Notes: generated by a model from the sequence alone, not told the origin. DNA of 36,053 nucleotides from Chitinophagales bacterium (GCA_015654595.1 JAATGQ010000219.1:1-36053); one strand, 5' to 3'; positions 7,419 through 15,623 are shown, numbered from the stretch's first letter. Made by a program: numbers and translations.

Positions 7419-8781
7419 GGGATACACGTTTTACAAAGAAATGGAACCAAATATAACTAAGGCCAAGTATGGAAAAATAGATCACCGATAAATTAATATT
7501 CAGGACAATAACGGCAACCAGACAGACAAATGCCGTCACCAGCGCAATTAAAGGGAAGACAGGATATAACGGTACGCGAAAAGGCCGCGCCAGCCCAGGC
7601 TCCTTCCTGCGCAAAACCAAAACGGTTATCATCGAAAAGACATACAGCGTCAGCGCCCCCATACAGGAGATCGTGATGATGTCCCCTGTACGATTGGACA
7701 ACAGCGCGATGATCCCAACCAGCATATTGACAAAAAGCGCATTCACAGGTGTATGCCTGCGGGGATGGACACGCCCCAAAAAAGAAGGCAGGGATCTGGC
7801 CCTGCCAAACTCCATACTCACCCTCCCCGCAGCCAGGATGATGCCATGAAAGGAAGCGACCAACCCCATCAACCCGATCGTGATCAACAGATGATAAAGC
7901 CAGCCCCCCGATCCTGTAATCCTGGCAAGCGCCAGCGGCAACGGAGAATCTGAAGCAGCCGCTCCCGGAGAAGGATATACGATAGCTTCCCAGCCCGCGA
8001 CACCGACGGAAGACAGGAAGACCAGGATACAAAGCAGGATCAGCGTCACCAGCGCCGACCCAAAACCAAGCAGGATATTACGCTGCGGCTTCTTCGTCTC
8101 CTCGGCGACATTGGCGACGCCTTCCAGCCCAAGAAAGAACCAGATGGCAAAAGGAATGGCCGCCCATACCCCCTTCCATCCATTCGGAAAGGAATTATGC
8201 GCGACATTCGACCAGGAAAAATGCGGAAAAGTGATCCCCGAAAACAACAGCAGCTCAAAGACCGCAAAGATCGTCACGATCAGCTCAAACCCGGCCGCCG
8301 CCTTTACCCCATACATATTCAGACCGGTAAAAAGAAGGTAGGCCGCAATAGCGATCGTATTGACAGGAATGGCGGGAAAAAAGATATGAAAATAGGCCCC
8401 GATAGCAACGGCAATCGCCGGAGGCGCAAACAGAAATTCGATCAACTGCGCCATCCCCGCCAGAAAACCCAGATCCCGGTTCAACCCGCGGGTGGCATAA
8501 TCAAAGACACCCCCAGCCTTTGGAATGGCACAGGCCAACTCGGTATAAGAAAAAGTAAAAGTGATATACAAGAGGATCGCTCCCGCAGTGGCAATGGCCA
8601 GCCCGGCCGTTCCGCCCTCGGCCAGACCAAGATTCCATCCAAAATACATTCCGGAGATAACATAACCCACCCCCAATCCCCACAACATCAAGGGGCCCAG
8701 CGTACGGGATAAAGAAGGTCCGGCAGTCTGCAGCGCGGAGGAGCCGGCGTCCTCCTGTACGGAAGAAGTCGTTTCGGACAT
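7411..8781 (-). CDS. eat: Amino acid/polyamine-type permease, ethanolamine permease (EAT) family
   Basis: A 456-residue APC-superfamily permease with about 12 membrane helices. Segments such as VISGMYFGWNLGLAEGG (residues 39-55), FSYTELACAIPKAGG and FDYATRGL followed by LIEFLFAPPAIA are the marks of the EAT ethanolamine permease subfamily, rather than of the PuuP putrescine importers. It is the first gene of the operon, and its stop overlaps the ligase start by eight bases. Its 5' leader contains a predicted structured element and a terminator ending 23 bases before the ATG, so expression is probably controlled by premature termination. The subfamily call is from memory of conserved segments; the transport class itself is certain. 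Confidence 0.85.
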   Translation of the reverse strand: MSETTSSVQEDAGSSALQTAGPSLSRTLGPLMLWGLGVGYVISGMYFGWNLGLAEGGTAGLAIATAGAILLYITFTFSYTELACAIPKAGGVFDYATRGLNRDLGFLAGMAQLIEFLFAPPAIAVAIGAYFHIFFPAIPVNTIAIAAYLLFTGLNMYGVKAAAGFELIVTIFAVFELLLFSGITFPHFSWSNVAHNSFPNGWKGVWAAIPFAIWFFLGLEGVANVAEETKKPQRNILLGFGSALVTLILLCILVFLSSVGVAGWEAIVYPSPGAAASDSPLPLALARITGSGGWLYHLLITIGLMGLVASFHGIILAAGRVSMEFGRARSLPSFLGRVHPRRHTPVNALFVNMLVGIIALLSNRTGDIITISCMGALTLYVFSMITVLVLRRKEPGLARPFRVPLYPVFPLIALVTAFVCLVAVIVLNINLSVIYFSILGLSYIWFHFFVKRVSHE

Positions 8782-8803
8782 AAGCAGTTTTCTCTGAAGA
8801 TAA

Positions 8804-8835
8804 CAAAAAAAGAGCAGGTGGTAGAAACCACCTGC
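8804..8835 (-). terminator. Intrinsic terminator in the permease 5' leader
   Basis: On the minus strand GCAGGTGGT (8835-8827), loop TTCT and ACCACCTGC (8822-8814) form a 9-bp perfect hairpin followed by TCTTTTTTTG. It lies just upstream of the operon's first start codon, which is the position of an attenuator rather than of a gene-end terminator. Confidence 0.85.
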
Positions 8836-8940
8836 GGGTCACATGAGAAAACTTTCTATAGACAACTTTTTTGAAAGGTCCGGGGTAAGTTGCCTGTAGA
8901 GAAAATTCCTTTCCCCCGGAATAAGTTTATGGATAGATGC
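8804..8940 (-). promoter_or_regulatory. Structured 5' leader (candidate riboswitch or attenuator) of the ethanolamine operon
   Basis: Read on the minus strand, the leader has a 7-bp stem TCCGGGG/CCCCGGA (8920-8914 with 8885-8879). Inside its loop, GGCAACTT (8894-8887) can pair with AAGTTGTC (8868-8861) downstream of the stem, with one G-U pair, which gives an H-type pseudoknot. A small GAAA/TTTC hairpin sits inside the loop. A perfect terminator (8835-8804) follows and ends 23 bases before the permease ATG. No minus-strand gene lies directly upstream that the terminator could serve: the next one ends at 11294. It does not resemble the SAM, TPP, FMN, cobalamin, glycine or guanidine consensus as I know them. 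Confidence 0.55.
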
Positions 8941-8941
8941 T

Positions 8942-8975
8942 AAATTAGAAACTAATTTCCGCTAACGATAGTCAA
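8942..8975 (-). promoter_or_regulatory. Candidate ethanolamine-operon promoter with overlapping palindrome
   Basis: Minus-strand TTG (8975-8973), an 18-base spacer and TAGTTTCT (8954-8947) partly match the Bacteroidetes promoter, with two mismatches in the -7 box. A perfect inverted repeat AAATTAG-AAA-CTAATTT (8942-8958) overlaps the -7 box, which is where a repressor would act. The start would be near 8940, leaving a leader of about 160 nt. Confidence 0.35.
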
Positions 8976-9244
8976 ACTGACTTAAGCGGGAGAATTGAAG
9001 GCTTAATGGTCCTTTTAACAGTATGAACGACAGTACATCGGGCAATGCTATGTATACACCACGAAACGCCGCGTCTTTTAACCATCGATTTTGGCATTTA
9101 CAATAAATTAACTTTTCTTTTCCAGAAGAATTGAACTACTTGCGTCCATTCCCTCTACTACACGACCGTTCGCTGCAACGAACACCCATTTCAAGGAACG
9201 CAGGTTCCTGCTACACCCTTTTGCTATAACGTTAAACCAATGAC

Positions 9245-10315
9245 ATGACAACGGACTTTCCAGTCCGATCAACAACTGCTATGGATCTTCCTTATCGACC
9301 AGACGACAAAGTGGTCAAAGGCTTTGGTATTCCTGCCCTGGGACTGCTGATCCCCTTCTTTTCGGGTCTGGTCAGACCTGGCGGACACGCATGGCCTGCC
9401 CTCATCGCCTGTTGCCTTTATTTTATAGCCCTCGTATTTATCCTATGGCAAGGCTGCTTTTACCTGCAGCAAAATATCCGCAAACGATCCGGTCTGACAA
9501 ACCATTCCTACTATAAAACAATTATAATATTGCTGCTGGTCAATATCGCCTTTTCCTGCAGTATGTCCTTTGCCCTGCTCAGGCTCTGGCAACTGGTCGG
9601 ACACAATCTGCCGCCCGGCGACGGATCAATAAACCACGCTATGCTGATGCTGGTCGCCGCCACCTGTTTTATAACGATCTTCTACGAGATCTGCTTTCTG
9701 CAACAGGAAAGAGTTCGACAGGAAGCCAGACTGCAACAACTGACCATCGAAAAATGCCAGGCAGAACTGGAATCCCTGAAAAGCCAGATCAGCCCGCATT
9801 TTATTTTCAACGCCCTCAACACCTTGTCCTTCCTGATCTCGAGAGACCCCGCAAGCGCCAGACGCTACAGCGACACCCTGGCGCATGTCTACCGCTACCT
9901 TCTCGGGAACAAACAAAGAGACCTTGTCCTGCTTATAGAAGAGATCGATTTTATACGGCACTATTTCCACCTGTTGAAGATCCGCTACGAAGAAGCGATA
10001 GACATGGTCATCGATATACCTGAATCCAGCGCCGAACGTATATTGATCCCGCCCATTTCGCTCCAGACCCTGATCGAGAACGCCATCAAACACAACAACT
10101 TCACACCTCGATATCCCTTATCCATCACTGTTTACCTGGCATCGGACTACATCGTTGTTCACAATCCGTTACTGCAAAAATCAAACCCTACGCCAGGCAC
10201 ACAACTGGGCCTGATCAACCTCGACAGCCGATACCGCCTGCTTACCAAACGAACCATCATCATCGAACAACAACAAAATTCCTTTATCGTCAAATTACCC
10301 ATTATCATTTTTTGA
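9245..10315 (+). CDS. Sensor histidine kinase, LytS/YehU type
   Basis: A 356-residue membrane sensor kinase. Four hydrophobic segments (about residues 26-43, 50-70, 92-116 and 131-151) leave almost no periplasmic domain, so the stimulus is probably sensed in or near the membrane. A coiled linker (152-180) leads to the PF06580-type His kinase box SQISPHFIFNALNTL with His185, then the N-box LIENAIKHNNF and a glycine region GLINLDSRYRLL. Its partner is the LytTR regulator 106 bases downstream. The pair is divergent from the ethanolamine operon, so control of that operon is possible but not shown. The spacer after the stop has a weak GAAAC/GTTTC hairpin (10334-10347). Confidence 0.9.
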   Translation: MTTDFPVRSTTAMDLPYRPDDKVVKGFGIPALGLLIPFFSGLVRPGGHAWPALIACCLYFIALVFILWQGCFYLQQNIRKRSGLTNHSYYKTIIILLLVNIAFSCSMSFALLRLWQLVGHNLPPGDGSINHAMLMLVAATCFITIFYEICFLQQERVRQEARLQQLTIEKCQAELESLKSQISPHFIFNALNTLSFLISRDPASARRYSDTLAHVYRYLLGNKQRDLVLLIEEIDFIRHYFHLLKIRYEEAIDMVIDIPESSAERILIPPISLQTLIENAIKHNNFTPRYPLSITVYLASDYIVVHNPLLQKSNPTPGTQLGLINLDSRYRLLTKRTIIIEQQQNSFIVKLPIIIF

Positions 10316-10421
10316 ATGACAAAACATTTTTAAGAAACTTTCGTTTCGTTTATTCCATTTGTACAGACGGTAACACAAATAAAAAGGACATGCCTAATTT
10401 TATAAAACAAAATCTCGCCAG

Positions 10422-11252
10422 ATGAACGTCCTCATTGTAGAAGATGAACGGCCCGCTCTCGAAAATCTTTTAGATGGACTGAAGGCCGTTGACGAACAGA
10501 TCAACGTAGTAGCAACCTGCGGAAGCATAAGCGAAGGCGTCCGATGGCTCAGCCAAAACCCGCAGCCAGACTTGCTTTTAATGGATGTGCAACTCCCGGA
10601 TGGACTCTCTTTCAATATCTTTAAAAGCTGTCCCGTTACCTGCCCGGTCATCTTTACTACGGCCTATGATGAATACATTTCTCAGGCATTTGAATACAGC
10701 AGCATCGACTTCCTGCTAAAGCCCGTTAGTCTCGATAGACTAAAGCAGGCTTTATGTAAGTACCACACTTTGCAACATCATTTTACTACGCACCGATTAT
10801 CAACAAACCCCTTGCCTCCCTTCAACGGATTGGCTGATTTCTTCAACACAACCGCCAATAGCGAAGCACGTAAATCGATTGCAGAAACGCAGGTCGCCGA
10901 ACGCAGAAAAAGATCCCGTATCCTCGTTCGCAAAGGCACAGAATTTCAGACCGTCCGCGTAGAAGACGCCGGCTATTTTTATACTGAACACAAACTCATT
11001 TTCCTGGTTGATAAAGAGAATAGAAAGTACATGGCCGAAACCAGCAATCTTAGCGAGCTGGAAGAAGAACTGGACAACAATCTTTTCTACAGGGCAAACC
11101 GAAAGTATATCATCAATGCGAATTACATCCGCCGTTTCAAACCATTGGAACGCAGTAAAATAAGTGTAGAGCTGACCCTTCCGGTCGATGAAGAGATCAT
11201 CATCAGCCAGGAGAATTCTGCTTCGTTCAAGAAATGGATCGCGGAAGGCTGA
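10422..11252 (+). CDS. LytTR-family response regulator
   Basis: A 276-residue response regulator with an N-terminal receiver (residues 1-115; acidic pair Glu7/Asp8, phospho-acceptor Asp55 in LLLMDVQLPDG, Lys100) and a C-terminal LytTR DNA-binding domain (about 168-272; FYTEHKLIFLV and FYRANRKYIINANYI are typical). The linker between them is about 50 residues and poorly conserved in character. It is the cognate partner of the LytS-type kinase just upstream. The A/T-rich gap between them could hold a weak promoter, but no clear box is seen. The target genes are unknown. It converges with the NtrY-like kinase gene, which ends 42 bases away. Confidence 0.93.
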   Translation: MNVLIVEDERPALENLLDGLKAVDEQINVVATCGSISEGVRWLSQNPQPDLLLMDVQLPDGLSFNIFKSCPVTCPVIFTTAYDEYISQAFEYSSIDFLLKPVSLDRLKQALCKYHTLQHHFTTHRLSTNPLPPFNGLADFFNTTANSEARKSIAETQVAERRKRSRILVRKGTEFQTVRVEDAGYFYTEHKLIFLVDKENRKYMAETSNLSELEEELDNNLFYRANRKYIINANYIRRFKPLERSKISVELTLPVDEEIIISQENSASFKKWIAEG

Positions 11253-11293
11253 GCGTGCCAGCAAGCCGCCGCCACGATGGCAAACGCGGAATG

Positions 11294-12649
11294 CTAAAAC
11301 AATAACAAAAAGGAACTTCCAACGCCTTCCGTAGACTGCACCTGGATCGTTCCCCTGTGCAATAAAAGGATCTGCTTACAAAGCGACAAACCAATCCCGC
11401 TGCCCGTCTTCTTTGTGCTAAAGAAGGGGATAAAGATATTGTCCATCACCTCCGGCGACATCCCCTGCCCGTTATCCGATACTTTGATCACCGGCTTGCC
11501 ATTGGGCTGCGCATAAGCGGAAAGTGTAAGCAAAGGCTCCGGTCTCTCCTTTACGGCATCGATGGCATTGACGACAAGATTGATCAACACCTGCTCGATC
11601 AGATTCGCATCGACCTCAAGCATCAGATCGGTATCGGTGAGCAGGATGTCCATCTCGATATTCTTCTGCAACAACGTCGGTTCCATCAGCACGTGCAGGG
11701 TCTCGAACAGGTCGCGGGCATATACGCGGGAAAGATTCAGCGTCGTGATCTTGTTAAGGCTCCGATAGGTCTCGGCAAATTTGAGCAGCCCTTCACTCCG
11801 CTTGCGGATCGTACCAATCCCCAACTCCAGATCTTCCAGCGCACCAGGCTGATTTGACAGTATACGGGCCGACTCCTGCAGCCGGTATAGCATCGTCTCG
11901 GCCAGCGAAGAGATCGGCGCGACAGAGTTCATGATCTCGTGCGTCATCACGCTCAACAGACGCTGCCAGGATTTAGCTTCGGTCTCTTCGAGGGCTTCGT
12001 TAACATCCTGGAAAGCAACCAGTTTATAAATGCGCCCATCCGTTGAAAAAGCAGTGGCGCTCATCAGTGTCTTAAAGACACTTTTATCTTTTGTCAGCGC
12101 ATTGGTCAGCGAGATGATCTTGCTGTCGCCCGGACGAAGGTTCAGTATCTCCTGGTAGAGCGCGCCGTCCCTTCTTTCCAGCGAAGAGATCGTTTTCAGA
12201 TAGGGAACCCCCAACATATTCTTGAAAGATTCGTTCATCCAGCCGATCTCGCCCGTCTCACGCTCATACGATAAGATCCCCGTGTTGACCAATTCGAGGA
12301 TCTTCTGCAGGTATTGATACTGGGTCTCTTTTTCCCGGCTGATCAGCTTGAAGGTCGAATTGATCTCGTTAAATCCCTGACGCAGCGACTGCAGCTCAAG
12401 CGGAGCTTCCTTTACGTCGAAATGCCGCGAGAAATCCCGATAATGGATGGACTCCACGAACTGATCCACTTCCAGCTGGGCCTTGCGGTGAAAGTTGTAA
12501 AAGTCCACCAGCTGGTAGATGATCACAGGCACCAGTGAGGCCAGATAAGGGTAAAGGCCTTTTACCAGCAGAAAGGAAGCCAGCGATAACGTCAGAAACA
12601 TAAAAAGCACCCGTATAAGGATCCTTTCCTGGTATCGTTTGAAGATCAT
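11294..12649 (-). CDS. NtrY-like sensor histidine kinase
   Basis: A 451-residue kinase with two N-terminal membrane helices (about residues 11-30 and 34-50) and almost no periplasmic loop. A linker with a PAS-like domain (about 112-218) follows, then the dimerisation box SVMTHEIMNSVAPISSL with His237, and a HATPase domain (N-box QVLINLVVNAIDAV, DNGQGM, and GSGIGLSL). The layout resembles NtrY-type kinases, which phosphorylate NtrC-family regulators. Its start overlaps the stop of the regulator gene upstream by four bases (ATGA), so the two are translationally coupled. The pair is divergent from the ABC efflux locus. The stimulus could be envelope or membrane stress, judged only from the neighbours. 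Confidence 0.92.
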   Translation of the reverse strand: MIFKRYQERILIRVLFMFLTLSLASFLLVKGLYPYLASLVPVIIYQLVDFYNFHRKAQLEVDQFVESIHYRDFSRHFDVKEAPLELQSLRQGFNEINSTFKLISREKETQYQYLQKILELVNTGILSYERETGEIGWMNESFKNMLGVPYLKTISSLERRDGALYQEILNLRPGDSKIISLTNALTKDKSVFKTLMSATAFSTDGRIYKLVAFQDVNEALEETEAKSWQRLLSVMTHEIMNSVAPISSLAETMLYRLQESARILSNQPGALEDLELGIGTIRKRSEGLLKFAETYRSLNKITTLNLSRVYARDLFETLHVLMEPTLLQKNIEMDILLTDTDLMLEVDANLIEQVLINLVVNAIDAVKERPEPLLTLSAYAQPNGKPVIKVSDNGQGMSPEVMDNIFIPFFSTKKTGSGIGLSLCKQILLLHRGTIQVQSTEGVGSSFLLLF

Positions 12650-14004
12650 ATGTCATATTTGCTCAGCCTCCGGTACAACGCCGTTCGCGTAAGACCCAAT
12701 TCTTTGGCTGCTTTGGAGATATTGCCGTTGTGCTTTTCAATCACTTTCAGGATCGCATTCTTTTCGATCGTGCTCAGCTTCAGTTCCTGCGGCTCTTCCA
12801 TCTGGACCGGCGCCGATTCGATCGGAGAGAAGAAGATTTCCTTCGCCTGCAGCACATCCCCTTCCGCCATGATCACCGCACGCTCGATAGTGTATTGTAA
12901 TTCACGGACATTTCCAGGATAGTGATACGACTTCAGTTTTTCGATAGCCCTGGCGTCAAATTCATGCTGCGGCTTCATGTATTTGTTGCTATAGATGCGG
13001 TCAAAATGCTTGGCCAGGAGCACTATATCCTCCTCTCTTTTTCGAAGCGGCGGCACCATGATCTCCACCGTGTTGATGCGGTAGATCAAATCCTTACGAA
13101 ATTTGTTCTCGTTGGCCAGTTCATTCAAAGGAACGTTGGTCGCACAGATCAGCCGGATATCTATCGGCGTGGATAGATTGGCGCCCAACCGGGTAACCTG
13201 CCTGTTCTGCAGCACGGTAAGCAGCTTGGCCTGCTGATGCAGACTGATATTGCCGATCTCATCCAGGAAAAGGGTACCGCCGTTACCCGATTCAAACCGC
13301 CCTACCCGATCCTCCCGGGCATCGGTGAACGCCCCCTTCTTATGCCCGAACAGCTCGCTTTCGAATAATGTCTCCGTCAAAGCGCCGACGTCGACTTTTA
13401 TATATGGCTTTTCCGCCCGCAGCGAATGCTGATGGATAGCTTTAGCGATCAGATCCTTACCGGTACCATTCTCCCCAAGTATCAGGATGTTGGCGTCGGT
13501 AGGCGCAATCTTCTTTAATTTGAAAAAGATATCCTGCATGATCTCCGACTCCCCCAGCAGCTCCGAACCGATGACAGAATCGGTGAAATCTTCCTTGCCC
13601 CCGGACTTCTTTGAATCGTTCTTGCGCAGGGCTTCCTTGATCGTAGTGATCAGCCGCTCGTTATGCCAGGGCTTGACGACAAAATCTGCCGCCCCTTCCT
13701 TAAGAGAGCGAACGGCTAAATCGATATCGCCATAAGCCGTGATCATGATCACCGCAGCGGTGGAACCAAATTCTTTTATCTTCCGAAGCCAAAAAAGCCC
13801 TTCATTACCCGTATTGATCGAGCTGTTGAAGTTCATATCCAGCAGGATAAGGTCAAAGGAACGTTTGGAAAGGATCGAACGAAGATTCTCCGGATTTTTT
13901 TCCGTTACAACATCCGCCGCTTCCGTCTTTAAAAGCAGGCGAACAGCGGTCAGTACATCCGGATCGTCGTCAACAGCCAGAACATTGGCATTCTTCAGGT
14001 TCAT
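12646..14004 (-). CDS. NtrC-family sigma-54-dependent response regulator
   Basis: A 452-residue regulator with a receiver (phospho-acceptor Asp56, Lys111), an AAA+ ATPase domain (Walker A GENGTGKD at 177-184, Walker [10 protein letters not shown] at 243-251, the NVREL sensor region) and a C-terminal Fis-type helix-turn-helix (about 420-452). The sigma-54-contacting loop reads GAFTDA (224-229), not the classical GAFTGA. The start at 14004 gives a normal receiver N-terminus; the longer frame to 14040 adds 12 unlikely residues. It is divergent from the adaptor gene at 14364, with a 359-base regulatory region between. The duplicated promoter modules at 14150 and 21601 are its most likely targets. 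Confidence 0.93.
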   Translation of the reverse strand: MNLKNANVLAVDDDPDVLTAVRLLLKTEAADVVTEKNPENLRSILSKRSFDLILLDMNFNSSINTGNEGLFWLRKIKEFGSTAAVIMITAYGDIDLAVRSLKEGAADFVVKPWHNERLITTIKEALRKNDSKKSGGKEDFTDSVIGSELLGESEIMQDIFFKLKKIAPTDANILILGENGTGKDLIAKAIHQHSLRAEKPYIKVDVGALTETLFESELFGHKKGAFTDAREDRVGRFESGNGGTLFLDEIGNISLHQQAKLLTVLQNRQVTRLGANLSTPIDIRLICATNVPLNELANENKFRKDLIYRINTVEIMVPPLRKREEDIVLLAKHFDRIYSNKYMKPQHEFDARAIEKLKSYHYPGNVRELQYTIERAVIMAEGDVLQAKEIFFSPIESAPVQMEEPQELKLSTIEKNAILKVIEKHNGNISKAAKELGLTRTALYRRLSKYDI

Positions 14005-14083
14005 ATAAAAAAGTTTGTAAATATGCAACAGTCGAGACATTCCCGTGTCCTTAACTGCGGTTTAATGGAATCTTCCCTAACTA

Positions 14084-14114
14084 CAAGTATACCCTAAATA
14101 TAAAAACATGGCAA
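14084..14114 (-). promoter_or_regulatory. Candidate promoter of the regulator/kinase operon
   Basis: On the minus strand TTG (14114-14112), a 20-base spacer and TATACTTG (14091-14084) match the Bacteroidetes promoter with one mismatch. It would give a leader of about 75 nt before the regulator ATG at 14004. Confidence 0.45.
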
Positions 14115-14149
14115 TTAATTTTTTATACAAAAATGCCACAAGAGGCAAC

Positions 14150-14254
14150 TGTATCAAAAGCGGACAGTTCTTGTATCGAAAATGAACTATAAAAGCACAA
14201 TTAACGGTCTAACCATTTGTAAATCACAGTGATTGTAATTCTGGCATGTGTTTG
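14150..14254 (+). promoter_or_regulatory. Enhancer-promoter module A of the efflux locus
   Basis: Two direct repeats of TGTATCRAAA (14150 and 14172) are 22 bases apart, about two helical turns. They are followed by AAATCACA (14221) and CTGGCATGTGTTTGA (14241-14255). The same elements, in the same order and nearly the same spacing, recur at 21601-21704. Tandem upstream sites plus a -24/-12-like box are what an NtrC-type regulator and sigma-54 would use, but the -12 half reads TTGA and sits one base closer than the consensus. Confidence 0.5.
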
Positions 14255-14363
14255 ATAGAGTACCGGATGGAATTTTTTCTCATGTGTAGCCCGCCTGTAT
14301 CTTCATACTGGGTGGTCTTTTTAAAAACAAAACGGTCAATCAAACAAATTTAAAATTTCAAAA

Positions 14364-15623
14364 ATGGTGGACATAGTCAGACCTAAGAAAAAATGGACAA
14401 CCAAACGCCTGATGACGATAGCCGGGATCGCAGCCTTAGCCTTTCTGATCGTTGGAAGCTTTTACTTTACTTCTGGAAAATCGAAACTGAACGTTGATTT
14501 AGAACGTATTACTATAAGCGAGGTCACTAAAGGACCCTTTCAGGAATCCATTCCTCAAAATGGCACCGTATTACCCCTGACGACTATTTACCTGGTAACA
14601 CCGGACGGCGGACGCGTGGAAGAGAAGTATGTAGAAGATGGCGCCATCCTGAAAAAAGGCGATCCGATCCTCAGGTTATCCAATACCGACCTCGAGCTCA
14701 ACCTTTCACAGCAGATGACAAATGTCAGCTCGATGCTTGCACAAACCCAGCTGAGCCGGGTCAACGCCGATCAGAATACGGTCAGCAAACTGAACCAGAT
14801 GGCGGACGTAGAAAGCCTCTATAAAGAAGCCGAACGGATTTATACACTCGACAAACGCCTCTACGCACAGAAAGTGATAGGCCTGCAGGAATACAAGCAG
14901 GCTGAAAATAACTACAACTACTATTCGCAGAAAAGACAACTGACCATGCAGATCCTGCACCAGGACTCGCTGTCCCGTACCGCCCAGGAAAACCAGGACA
15001 AACAGTCTTACAACAGAGCGCAGCAGACACTGGGTATTCTGCAGACAAAGGTTAGCGGTCTTATTATCCGTGCCCCAAGAGATGGTCAGCTGACTTCGCT
15101 CGACGCTGAGATCGGCCAGTCGAAGACCGCCGGCTATTCCCTCGGTCAGCTCGACGTGCTCGATGGGTTCAAGGTCCGTCTGTCCGATATCGACGAACAC
15201 TATATCAACCGCGTATTCACCGGCCTGACAGGCACATTTACGTTTAATGATACGCTTTATAAGCTGAAGATCACCAAGGTCTATACACAGATCGTCGCCA
15301 GCCGGTTCCAGGTCGACATGAACTTTGTCGGCCCCGTTCCGAAGGGCATCCGGAAAGGCCAGACCCTGCAGATCACATTGGCGCTCAGCGACGTCAGAAC
15401 AGCCGTAATGGTTCCAAAAGGCGGCTTCTTCCAGCAGACAGGCGGCAACTGGATCTTTAAGGTCAGTGATGATGGAAAGACCGCTTATCGGCAGGACATA
15501 CAGCTCGGAAGTATGACCACAGACTATTACGAAGTCCTTTCCGGTTTGAAACCCGGAGACAAAGTCATAACTTCCAGCTATGAGAACTACGGAAATATGC
15601 AGGAACTGGTGTTGAAAAAATAA
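14364..15623 (+). CDS. Periplasmic adaptor (HlyD/MacA-type) of the ABC efflux system
   Basis: A 419-residue membrane fusion protein. One N-terminal membrane helix (about residues 17-34) anchors it in the inner membrane. It is followed by a half-lipoyl motif (LVTPDGGRVEEKYVEDGAIL), a coiled-coil hairpin (about 105-220), the second lipoyl half (LIIRAPRDGQLTSLDAEIGQ) and a beta-barrel/membrane-proximal part ending in LKPGDKVITSSYENY. It would link the MacB-like permeases to the TolC-type channel encoded at the other end of the locus. It is the first gene after promoter module A. Only one adaptor is present for three permeases, so it may be shared. Confidence 0.92.
   Translation: MVDIVRPKKKWTTKRLMTIAGIAALAFLIVGSFYFTSGKSKLNVDLERITISEVTKGPFQESIPQNGTVLPLTTIYLVTPDGGRVEEKYVEDGAILKKGDPILRLSNTDLELNLSQQMTNVSSMLAQTQLSRVNADQNTVSKLNQMADVESLYKEAERIYTLDKRLYAQKVIGLQEYKQAENNYNYYSQKRQLTMQILHQDSLSRTAQENQDKQSYNRAQQTLGILQTKVSGLIIRAPRDGQLTSLDAEIGQSKTAGYSLGQLDVLDGFKVRLSDIDEHYINRVFTGLTGTFTFNDTLYKLKITKVYTQIVASRFQVDMNFVGPVPKGIRKGQTLQITLALSDVRTAVMVPKGGFFQQTGGNWIFKVSDDGKTAYRQDIQLGSMTTDYYEVLSGLKPGDKVITSSYENYGNMQELVLKK

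Larger units (their letters stand above)
8782..9244. other. Divergent intergenic region of the ethanolamine operon and the LytS gene
   Basis: This 463-base stretch has no gene. The part nearest the permease (8804-8975) holds its candidate promoter, an operator-like palindrome and the structured leader with terminator, all on the minus strand. The part nearest the LytS-type kinase has two small plus-strand hairpins, GTTCG/CGAAC (9168-9183) and AGGAAC/GTTCCT (9194-9209), and no clear promoter. An A/T-rich TAACTTTT near 9108 could be a -7 element but its TTG is too close. Confidence 0.6.
14005..14363. other. Divergent regulatory region, NtrC-type regulator versus efflux locus
   Basis: This 359-base region has no gene. 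It contains a minus-strand sigma-A-like promoter for the regulator/kinase pair (14084-14114) and a plus-strand module of tandem repeats and a sigma-54-like element for the efflux locus (14150-14254). About 110 bases of A/T-rich leader remain before the adaptor start, with no clear structure. Confidence 0.65.

Noticed and set aside
2695..8781. Interpretation as a putrescine (Puu) pathway
   Set aside because: The ligase and hydrolase would fit, but there is no PuuB-type oxidase or PuuE aminotransferase, an alcohol dehydrogenase is present instead, and the permease resembles the EAT family.
14235..14250. A sigma-A promoter (TAATTCTG) upstream of the adaptor gene
   Set aside because: The box has one mismatch and the upstream TTG is only 16 bases away; module B has no counterpart, whereas the CTGGCAT/TTGA element is shared by both copies.
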